From positions 200,012-215,011 of the forward strand of contig KV908561.1 in assembly GCA_002005505.1 (NCBI GenBank): a stretch of DNA of 15,000 bases, read 5' to 3'. Below, one piece after another: positions 1 through 13,030 of the stretch. The position numbers were made by a program, and so were the translations under genes. The notes beneath the pieces are model-generated. The model was not told where the DNA came from. It made no database searches and was given only the letters and a program-made list of their open reading frames with translations. Each line of letters opens with the position of its first letter. The first letter of the stretch is position 1. Source of the stretch: Botryococcus braunii (lineage: Eukaryota; Chlorophyta; Trebouxiophyceae).

Positions 1-103
1 GGTGTTCCTGGATCGGGCTCTGAGGATGTCTAAGATACAAAAGTGACTGAGGGAGGGGGTGTCCTGATGAAAAGACTCTAAGGACGTTTAATCTGCACAA
101 GAG

Positions 104-5481
<5,378 letters not shown>

Positions 5482-6149
5482 GTGGCATTGTTTTCCTGCC
5501 TGCCTCATCTAGTTTACAGCAAGAAGGGCTGCATAGTTGTCTTGCCTAGTGTTGCATAGCTTGCACATGCGGACGGGACGGGAAGGGGATGTGTTCCCTT
5601 GCAGCTTCAACCCCCTCACTTGCCCTTGTAGCTTTTTGCCGCTTATTTGGGAAAAAAGTATGAAGTGTGCATGACCCGGCACACCCCTATTACTCGTAGG
5701 GTCAACACTTGGCATCCGTGGCTTCTGAGGAGAGGTCGACCTCTTCAAGATCCTAGGCTGTCTTGGTGGAAACATTGAACGAGCTTGGGTCGTATGATCC
5801 CGTCTTTATAAGGGGGACTTCCGAAGGTAAGGATATGCTTATGATCCCGTCCTAATGGGGACGTCTGAAGGTACTGCAATTTTGACAAGCTGCATTCTGG
5901 CTCAAGCCCTGTCTTCTCGACATCACACCGCAACGCCATCTCCTCGGCTGCCTTCTTGTTGGAGGTCTGATAGGTGCTGGTCAACTGTGTCGGCGAGTAG
6001 GGAGGAAAGGCAGTGCCAAGTGCACGGAATTATTGAAGTAATGAAGAGACGGGGCCGGACGTCAGCAGAAGTAGGTCTCCTGTGTATGCTCCCATTGGCT
6101 GGGTTCAGCCACCTGGCACCAAGCTGGTCGGCTGCTGGGCTAATTCACA
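5482..6149. other. Intergenic sequence, no gene recognised
   Basis: No recognisable coding region or RNA. It contains a two-copy repeat of TATGATCCCGTC...GAAGGTA (5793-5829 and 5840-5873) and a GAAGTGTGCATGACCCGGCA element (5662-5684) that recurs near 12069. The lipase 3' UTR should occupy the left part, but no clear polyadenylation signal stands out. Confidence 0.6.
5793..5873 (+). repeat. Imperfect ~35-bp direct repeat, two copies
   Basis: TATGATCCCGTC followed by an A/T/G-rich segment and GAAGGTA, at 5793-5829 and 5840-5873, separated by ten bases. Confidence 0.8.
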
Positions 6150-6150
6150 G

Positions 6151-6435
6151 CAAGCAAGCTGGGCCTTCTCACGATAATCAAGCTAGGTTTTGCCACACTA
6201 AGCGAATTAGGCTTTTACACAGTGATCAAGCTAGGCTATTTCACAGTAGGCATGCCAGGCTTTTCACATTAAGCAAGCTATAGCAGTAGGCATGCTAGGC
6301 TGTTTCCCAGTAGGCATGCCAGGGTTTCACGGGGTAAGCAAGCTAAATTTTTCAAAAGCTTGGCCTTTACACAACCAGCAAGGTCGGCTTTCCCACAGTA
6401 CGCAAGCTAGGCTTTTGCACCTTAAGCAATTTTGT
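6151..6435 (+). repeat. 24-bp degenerate tandem array, ~12 units
   Basis: The consensus is roughly AGCAAGCTAGGCTTTTCACA followed by GTA. About twelve units occur, some drifting to GGCATGCTAGG, one truncated near 6280. Because 24 is a multiple of three, the array keeps long frames encoding an octapeptide pattern like QARLFHSK. A break near 6284 shifts the frame, and no surrounding gene is recognised, so a non-coding satellite is more likely than a repeat protein. Confidence 0.85.
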
Positions 6436-7690
6436 CAGGATGTGCTTTCACGCATGGAGGCATGGGTACTGTTTGAATCTCACTTGCCTGACATGATGGT
6501 GCATATATCAGTTGAGAGAACATATCTTTAGGGCTATAGCTAGCTAGCTGTAGTTTGGAGAAGTTAGACAACAATGCACAGCACACATTGTCTATTGACA
6601 ATGCAGGTCTTGCAAGGCAGGCCTGAAGCAAGCAATTTTTCGACGTACGTCAAAAGAAAGAGTCAAATGTTGGTCGGGTGCACTGCTTGATCAAGCTCAT
6701 GAGCTTCTCACGACTTTCTTGGTGGGCTTGGGAATGTGGGGCTTCTAGAGCAACCCTTATTTGTGGGCCGGACCTAGTAAATGGTGTGAGATGGACAGGC
6801 TTGCACCTTGCATAAATTCCGTAAGAGGCATCCGCTTCATATCTATAATACCTATAATTAACAGTGAAGAGTGATACTTCTCCATGGCAGGCGCAAAGAT
6901 GAAAAGATCATGATTCAAGTGTGCACACGTGCGCACGTGTTTTGGTACTTGCGTACTGCTCGAGTGTGAAGCATGTGGCTTGAGGAGGGGCACACCAACC
7001 CAATTTTGCTCTCAGGTAAGGTACAGGTGATTTAACAATTGAGAAGGATGGGGTCTCTTCTACAGTAGATCCCAGCTGATGATATAAGTGGTACAGGGTG
7101 ACTGGTCGCTTAGCTAATGAGCTTATAAGCTAGTCGTGAGCTTAGCTCAGCTAGTCTATAGCTATAGGGTTTACACACACCATGATAGTCTATATATTAA
7201 CAGGGAGTGCCGTTTGGTTCATGTGGAACTAGGAGCCATGACAACCGGACTACTAGTACTAGGGTAACACCAAATTGGGCACGATTTGCAAAGGACGGCA
7301 AGATAACTTCTGTACACGCATTGAAGCAGCCGGAGCTAGGGCTACGCAGGGCCCCTGCGGCAGGGGACTGTTCAGCACAAACTTAAATTGATCAGACCGG
7401 CGAAAATCCTTCGTGGGGAAGCTGCTGAGTTTTCTCTGTCTCCAACGGTGAGTGTCACAGCTTTTGACTACATTCAGTCAATGACATGACGGCAGCTATT
7501 GGTAACCCCAAGGTGTACCAATTTGGTTGCAATTTCTCGTCAAAGGCTTTGGGAGGTATTGGTGTCCTATGCAACAATCTGAATAAAATTGAATTAAAAG
7601 TTTGACAACATTGAACGTCTTTTTCTGCCGGAACTTGATGCTTTTGGTGCAACACTAAAGTGGAGCAGGCACAGTTGTATGGGAATTCAG
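6436..7690. other. Intergenic sequence, no gene recognised
   Basis: No convincing coding region. Short structures only: a near-palindrome CTATAGCTAGCTAGCTGTAG (6534-6553), a perfect 16-bp palindrome ACACGTGCGCACGTGT (6925-6940), and an AGCT-rich patch with AGCTTATAAGCT (7120-7131). Confidence 0.55.
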
Positions 7691-7699
7691 TGAGGTAAT

Positions 7700-7769
7700 C
7701 AAGTACTTACACAAGTACTTTTTGACATTAATTTTGACATTAATATTAGTGTCAATTAGTTACACAAGT
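7700..7769. repeat. Compact direct and inverted repeat cluster
   Basis: AAGTACTT occurs twice (7701-7720). TTACACAAGT occurs at 7707-7716 and again at 7760-7769. Between them lie two tandem TTTTGACATTAA copies, the second forming a 22-bp near-palindrome with its right flank (7734-7755, one mismatched pair). Confidence 0.75.
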
Positions 7770-8147
7770 GGTAAAACTTTTGAGAGAAAGGGGGCGGGGG
7801 CAGGTAATGGCGGCATTGCTGTTAACAGCACATCTGGGTTTTTTGTTTGGTGTAATTGCAAGGCACTGTAACGCTCGAATGAACGGGACTTTCATTGTCT
7901 TTGAAACACCCTCATGAAATTTCACAAGCCTGCAAAAGGCGTAACCATCACTTTCAGACTCCCGGGGTATTGTTATGTAAACTACTGCATACTTCTAGGT
8001 CTCCTCCTCTACTTGTACACCTCAGGCGGTACTGCAACGGTATGCACTGTAGGCATGCCCTTGTTAGGGATCTATATGTGGGCTTAATTAAGCTTCATGT
8101 CCTTGTGCAGCTTATCAGCTTCATGTGCAGACGAGAGATGTCATACT
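7770..8147. other. Intergenic sequence, no gene recognised
   Basis: No domain-like coding frame or RNA gene seen. A 150-residue open frame (7895-8347) continues through the hairpin and palindrome to its right and has no recognisable features. Confidence 0.5.
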
Positions 8148-8250
8148 GTTGGTGCCCTGGCACCAACATAGAATTCTTTTTCGTTTCGGAACAAAAGCAA
8201 AAGCGTATGCTTGTCCGTTTCAAAACAAAAGCAAAAGCATGCATGCCAAG
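8148..8250. repeat. Hairpin plus 34-bp tandem duplication
   Basis: GTTGGTGCC-CT-GGCACCAAC (8148-8167) is a perfect 9-bp-arm hairpin. It is followed by two adjacent 34-bp units, GTTTCRRAACAAAAGCAAAA then GC (8183-8216 and 8217-8250). Confidence 0.85.
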
Positions 8251-8309
8251 AGCAAATTTCAATCTTAGTCTCGCAATACATGCTTCCTCGAACCCATTGC
8301 CACGTTGGC

Positions 8310-8343
8310 AGAATAGTAGACACTTCGAAGTGTCTACTATTCT
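8310..8343. repeat. Perfect 34-bp palindrome without spacer
   Basis: The half-site AGAATAGTAGACACTTC is followed immediately by its exact reverse complement, centred on TTCGAA. All 17 base pairs match and there is no loop. Confidence 0.98.
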
Positions 8344-8585
8344 ATAGGAGGCACTTCCCACTTCTGGATTTTGACCTCCCCCTTTCCAGCTGGGTCACCC
8401 TATGGTTAGATCTCCGACTCCTAGGAGATCTCAGGCCTGTTCCTCTATCGAAATTTCTTTTAAAAGGCCAGGTGGAGGGAACACCAGCACTGGTAGCTCT
8501 GTGCAAATACTACACCCCCATTCACTTGCCTACATATTCAACACTCCCCTTCAGGCAGCAGAATGCAAGAATCAGACAAGAGCCG

Positions 8586-8893
8586 GCATCTTGGTAGGAG
8601 ACAGGCCGGCCCACTTACATAGTTCACATATTAAGCCAAGAAGATTAGACAAGAGCGGAAAAAGTTCCTGCTCCCCCATCCCTTGCATGTCGAAGCAGAA
8701 AGCAAGAGTCATACACCCCCAAGAAAAGGGGAAGCATGGTGCCAGCATCTGGGTAGGAAACAAAGACCACGTACATAGTCCACATAGCAAACCAGAAAGA
8801 TTAGACAACGGTGGATGCAAGCATCTGGGAAGGAGACAGGGACCACGTACATGTTCCACTTAGCAAGCCAGGAAGATTAGACAAAGGCGGAGA
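8586..8893 (+). repeat. ~75-bp repeat, three copies
   Basis: Units at about 8586-8658, 8744-8818 and 8819-8893 share GCATCTKGGWAGGARACA, then TACATAGTTCACAT-like sequence and GAAGATTAGACAA. The second and third are adjacent; about 85 unrelated bases separate the first. The array ends about 50 bp from the tRNA gene. Open frames across it on both strands look incidental, as the period is about a multiple of three. Confidence 0.85.
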
Positions 8894-8906
8894 ACCTAAT
8901 TTTGGC

Positions 8907-8910
8907 AAAA
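8907..8910 (-). terminator. Candidate RNA polymerase III terminator
   Basis: The first run of four T on the minus strand downstream of the tRNA 3' end, about 34 nt away. T4 is the minimal Pol III stop signal. No closer run is present. Confidence 0.5.
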
Positions 8911-8943
8911 GCAAGGGATTTTGACCGAGGAGGGGTTTCTCCT

Positions 8944-9029
8944 TGTCCCCGGTGAGGCTCGAACTCACGACCTCCGGATTCCTCTTTGCGTTATGAGACC
9001 GACGCTCTAACCAACTGAGCCACGGAGAC
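8944..9029 (-). tRNA. tRNA-Met(CAT), elongator type, intron-containing
   Basis: Reading the minus strand, a full cloverleaf forms. The acceptor stem is GTCTCCG/CGGGGAC (one G-T pair) with discriminator A. The D arm is GCTC-AGTTGGTTA-GAGC. The anticodon stem TCGGT/TCCGG encloses loop CTCATAA with anticodon CAT at 8993-8995, including the T-T mismatch seen in plant elongator tRNA-Met. The variable loop is AGGTC, and the T arm is GTGAG-TTCGAGC-CTCAC. The mature length is 74 nt. A 12-nt intron lies between positions 37 and 38 (8980-8991), as in plant and green-algal nuclear elongator tRNA-Met genes. The A box (TGGCTCAGTTGG) and B box (GTTCGAGCCTC) are intact. CCA is not encoded. Confidence 0.95.
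8980..8991 (-). other. tRNA-Met intron (12 nt)
   Basis: The insertion ACGCAAAGAGGA on the minus strand lies just 3' of position 37. Removing it leaves a standard CTCATAA anticodon loop and a 74-nt tRNA. The exact ends could shift by one A. Confidence 0.85.
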
Positions 9030-9054
9030 TTCGTATCCGGAGGACAAAAATTAG

Positions 9055-9061
9055 ATATATA
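9055..9061 (-). promoter_or_regulatory. TATA-like element upstream of tRNA-Met
   Basis: TATATAT on the minus strand, 26-32 nt upstream of the tRNA 5' end. Plant tRNA genes commonly carry a TATA-like box in this position. Confidence 0.4.
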
Positions 9062-10530
9062 ACCCCGCAGGCCCTTTCATGGTATGAACGTTTCTGTTTG
9101 CACATCTTCAGAGTTACATATACCCAGTCGTCCCAAGTAAGACTGCAGGCAGAACGACATATGTTTAATGCCTGGTGGAGCCTTTCCGTGACTTCGTGTT
9201 GGTCCTTGGGCTGCCGGATCACGCATGTCGGCACCATTCACAGCCACAAGTACGTTTTGCCTCCGTACCTTCTGCAACTATATGTGGTGGAAGACATGTA
9301 ATTTGGGTTATACTTGATGGGGCTGTCGTAAGGGACTTTCCCCGTGCATAGGAAAAAGGTCAGGCAGGCTTCTTGCTTAATGTAGTACACTTTGCAGTGA
9401 CTTCTAAAGAGAATGCCTACACGTTAACGGCTGGGCAAGAGATTTGGTGCTTCTCATTCTGCCTTATTCTATATGAGTTGTCGGTTGAGGAATTTGATAA
9501 GAACAAGGTTGTACCAGATCGCTCGTCCCCCCCCCCCCCCCCCCACCAAAAAAACTCCCGGGGGGCCTTCCCATGTTTGTCTTTGCCTCCATCGAGTCCT
9601 GTCAGACTGGATGGGCTTCTTTACGACGTCAATGGTGCATATAGATTCTTCATAGAATGTTGGGGAAGGGTTTAAAGGGCTTGTCCAACGGGGGACTTGA
9701 GAGATTAGGCCCATTTTCTAGATTTTTGCTGCCCTGCTTTTTTACGTATTACTTCCCATGCCATTGCCCAGAAATCAGTTATATTGTTGCCCAAAAAGGG
9801 TCCAGGGGGTTTGTTTGAAACTGTTTTAGCCATCCCCAGGAGGTAAAACAGGCACTGGGGCATCTGCACAAATCCTGACAGGTTGAAGGGGCAGTGTTTC
9901 TCTGTCCCTGGTCTGTGTCCATTCCAACAACTGACACCTTTACTTGTAGCCATTGTGTAGGTCATGTTGTTTTGTATCATACCGTTTGCTTTCTTTGACG
10001 TACATAAATGAATTTCCTCATTTCCTCCTTTATTAAATGTATTTCCTCATTCTCAAATTTCCTTCAAACAACATTGCCAGTGTATAAATGGTTTGAAGAA
10101 TGCCGGTCATTCCCGTCATCGGCGAATTTTCCTTAAATCGAACAGGACCTTTGGCATGCATCAACATATACACAAGAGTGTATCAACTGATGCACCTTAT
10201 GGATGCATCATGCTGGGCATGGCCAATACTTACATTATACCCATTCACACGCTCTAAGAGTCATGGTTGCAACTTATCATAAATTTATCAAGCGAAGTGC
10301 CTTGGTGCTCCCATCCCATGCTCTTTCCTTGCTACTCTCGTTGCTGAGTGTGCTGCTATACTGCTTTTAACCCAAACTCCTCCATGGTGCAGCGTCTATC
10401 CTGACAAATGTTACATCGGCAATCATCCAAGGGAATGCTTTGCATGATTTGTATTGATACATCTATTGGCCCAGACTTGCATCTCAAGCCCCCTTACGTT
10501 TGGGGCGGGCCCCAGAAAGGCTGCTGAGGA
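9062..10530. other. Intergenic sequence, no gene recognised
   Basis: No domain-like coding frame was found on either strand. It holds a C-run followed by A7 and GGGGGG (9527-9566), and a 29-bp-period duplication of AAATGWATTTCCTCATT (10006-10022 and 10035-10051). Several 60-100-residue open frames are present but featureless. Confidence 0.5.
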
Positions 10531-10534
10531 CTCT

Positions 10535-10609
10535 GCCGCCTTAGCAACATTAGCTGAGCTGTAGCTGCAGCCGCTCATATTGTATTGGTAGCTGAGCACC
10601 TAAGGCGGC
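10535..10609. repeat. Inverted repeat with 10-bp arms
   Basis: GCCGCCTTAG (10535-10544) and CTAAGGCGGC (10600-10609) are exact inverted copies 55 bases apart. The loop contains further AGCTGAGC/AGCTGCAG sequences that could pair. Confidence 0.7.
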
Positions 10610-10817
10610 TAGCAGGCACAGGGTTTAAAAAAAGTTCAAAGGGTCCATGACCCAGCACATGCGGAGGAAGCAGGGTTGATAGGACTTTTTCACTGGCAAG
10701 TATGGAGTAAACTAAGACCTTTTTGCCTCCAACTTGTGTTTCCGAGGCTTGTTGCATTTTGCCAAAGGAACAACTCCTTTCTCGATTTCTGTTTTTTAAG
10801 TATTATATAATACGAAC

Positions 10818-10921
10818 GTTCGCGGTTTGGACATACCAGCACATAGGACACGTGATATATATCATCGTATGCCTCGGCTTCCATACCAGCATGTGGGACA
10901 CGTGGTTCGCGGTTTGGACAT
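10818..10921 (+). repeat. Nested direct repeats with CACGTG cores (A-B ... B-A)
   Basis: GTTCGCGGTTTGGACAT occurs exactly at 10818-10834 and 10905-10921. CATACCAGCAYRTRGGACAC followed by GTG occurs at 10832-10854 and 10882-10904. Each B copy ends in CACGTG. The segment between the B copies contains the palindrome TGATATATATCA. Confidence 0.88.
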
Positions 10922-10971
10922 GCTTTACTTGAGAAGTAAATTACACGATCAAATATCGGGGTGGCTTTTTT

Positions 10972-11472
10972 ATGCATGTCACTGTTTTGCTCTTTCAAAC
11001 GGGATGTTCATGGAGTGGGATGTTCGTATCTGCATTGTGGATTGGTGTAACTGCTGTTTGGCTCTTGCAAAAGTTGTTTGAAGTGATTGCTGCAATTGCC
11101 CAGGTTTCAATATTGCGCTCAGCCACTCGAGCCTCTAATTCACGTCTCACAGGGTGGTTCCAACAGACGTTCCGTCCCATGCTCAGGATAAGAATACTAA
11201 GGAGGGGGATTTATATCTCTTCAACTGAGGATGCTGTCTTACACATCGACCCTGCTGCTGGAAGAAACACAAGTAAACATGGTACAACATTGTACAACGT
11301 ACAACAGCATCCTCAATCGAAGTATCAATCGAAGAGTCTTGACATGCTACATGTAGCATGTCAAGTGTACACTAGTAGAATTCTCCACATTATCCACCCC
11401 ATACTCTCCGGCGTGAGTAAAGGTGTGGACTCTAAACTGGAAGAAGCCACAACTTCTCAAGAACACTTATAG
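10972..11472 (+). other. Open reading frame, 166 codons, probably not a gene
   Basis: The longest non-repetitive open frame in the middle region. The first 50 residues are hydrophobic (GMFVSALWIGVTAVWLL), the rest is mixed with no recognisable motif, and a perfect 28-bp palindrome falls inside it. A frame this long is not improbable by chance in 15 kb over both strands. No flanking splice or promoter signal supports it. Confidence 0.15.
11338..11365. repeat. Perfect 28-bp palindrome without spacer
   Basis: The half-site CTTGACATGCTACA is followed directly by its exact reverse complement, centred on ACATGT. Confidence 0.98.
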
Positions 11473-11910
11473 ACAAATAAATGTAAGTTATCCTTCGAGT
11501 CGCTCATTCATATCACAGGAACTCTGAACTCGTTGTCATTTAAACTACAAAAACCACAACAATGGACCATGATCAGCCAGTTTAAGTGCCATTTTCTATA
11601 CGCTCTTCCACCTTTGCTGAAAGCACTGCGGACCCATTCAGACTTTCCACTTACTTCGTCCCACCACTGCATTTCAACCCGCTGGCCAGCCCCTCACTAA
11701 GATAACGAACTTATTGCTTGCAACTTCGTGAACACTTCCCATCAGCTGAACTGCACATGGGTAGAACTGTTCTACCCAAATGCCACCCTTTTTGGGCCAG
11801 CCTTTTCTCCACTTCATTCAACCCCATGTAATCAATCCTTGTCATGTCTGGCATGAGGGGACGTTTTATCGGTGTCATGGGTAATGTATGGCTTTTATGC
11901 CTTGGGGGCT
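11473..11910. other. Intergenic sequence, no gene recognised
   Basis: No supported coding region, RNA gene or repeat seen. The minus-strand frame entering from the TTA microsatellite (Asn-rich) is an artefact of that repeat. Confidence 0.5.
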
Positions 11911-11917
11911 GAGGATT

Positions 11918-11927
11918 ATTGTTATTG

Positions 11928-11992
<65 letters not shown>

Positions 11993-12063
11993 GCTGCTGT
12001 TGTTATTGTTCTTATTATTAATATTATTGTTGTTGTTGTTGTTGTTGTTGTTGTTATTATTAT
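11918..12063. repeat. (TTA)n and (GTT)n microsatellite
   Basis: A trinucleotide tract of mainly TTA units (about 11930-11992), a mixed segment, then a (GTT)n run (about 12026-12054). It ends beside the GAAGTGTGCACGACCTGGCA element. On the minus strand this is an (AAC)n/(AAT)n tail. Confidence 0.95.
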
Positions 12064-12068
12064 AGTGT

Positions 12069-12091
12069 GAAGTGTGCACGACCTGGCACAC
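12069..12091 (+). repeat. Second copy of a 23-bp dispersed repeat
   Basis: GAAGTGTGCACGACCTGGCA followed by CAC, matching 5662-5684 at 21 of 23 positions. CGTAGG also follows in both places, after different spacing. It is likely a shared piece of a dispersed element. Confidence 0.6.
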
Positions 12092-12369
12092 GCGTAGGAA
12101 ATATTGCATGGATTGATTATACTTCACTTTGTTCCTCTACATCCTGGGATACCCCTAGGGGTACCCTTAGGCCTATCCGGTGGATTGTCGTAACCCTCAT
12201 GATCATAAGGTGCACATGGATACTGTCCGGGCAATACCCAGCAGCTCTCGGAGGAGGGATTGCACATTTCTCCTCGATTAGCACCTAAGGACCCCCAGTT
12301 ATGCACTTATATGGTTTGCCCGAACAAGGCCGATTCATGTGATATATTGTTGTCTCTTTGACTTAGGCG
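12092..12369. other. Unassigned sequence left of the retroelement remnant
   Basis: No domain recognised. It contains the 14-bp palindrome TACCCCTAGGGGTA (12150-12163). It may belong to the same decayed element as the reverse-transcriptase tail to its right. Confidence 0.4.
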
Positions 12370-12675
12370 TGTTCGGCGATTTTTTTGGGTTTCGTCTTGG
12401 GAGTCCATGCTTACCTATATATAGATGTAGGAAGATGCCAACATATCCCCCGTTCACAGCGTCTATGTGACATGTGTGGTATCGTGGTGGGGGATGAGCA
12501 TCACTATGTGTTTCATCGCCCCGCCCTTGCTCAGGTTCGTGACCGGTACCCACATTTATTCTCGTCCCCGTCGTGGTCACAACATAACTTCAATTGGCAA
12601 GAGGATTAGGTTGCGGTCGTTGAATTTGCATTTGATGCATTCCCGGCCCGTCAAGCGTTTCAGTGGCGGTGACTT
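12370..12675 (+). pseudogene. Decayed non-LTR retrotransposon ORF2 C-terminus
   Basis: The frame at 12370-12609 encodes [13 protein letters not shown], then [28 protein letters not shown] and YPHLF. This resembles the post-reverse-transcriptase cysteine/histidine region of LINE-type elements (RLG-x-H...GR, C-x2-C, DEHH-x-x-F-x-CP, R-x-x-Y/F-x-x-LF). The usual Cys before Pro is His here. A TAG at 12607-12609 interrupts the frame, but the continuation VAVVEFAFDAFPARQAFQW still looks like the element's C-terminal helix, ending at TGA near 12673. No reverse-transcriptase catalytic domain is visible upstream, so this is a truncated, dead copy. Confidence 0.65.
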
Positions 12676-12880
12676 GGCTATTCTACGTTTCTCATTGGAG
12701 TATTATTACAGCACTAGGTTCTCAAATAGTGCTGGTTTATTCGTTCGCATCTCATCAGGTATGTGCTGGACATATACATTTTTAAAAAAAAGACTGGGAT
12801 AAAAACACCAGCCCAACATAATTCTTCTGCATGTAGGAGAGTTATAAATAATGCTTCACTCTTTCATCTATATATGCACC

Positions 12881-13030
<150 letters not shown>

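Noticed and set aside
6151..6435. CRISPR-like array
   Set aside because: Degenerate units with no spacers between them; a simple tandem array.
8402..8863. 153-codon plus-strand and 95-codon minus-strand open frames
   Set aside because: They overlie the 75-bp repeat on both strands, and no domain is recognisable.
10972..11472. 166-codon open frame with a hydrophobic start
   Set aside because: Length is within chance expectation for this window, no family motifs are seen, and a perfect palindrome lies inside it. Listed only as a low-confidence open frame.
11711..12127. 138-codon minus-strand frame with an Asn run
   Set aside because: Created by the (TTA)n microsatellite; flanking residues show no family signal.
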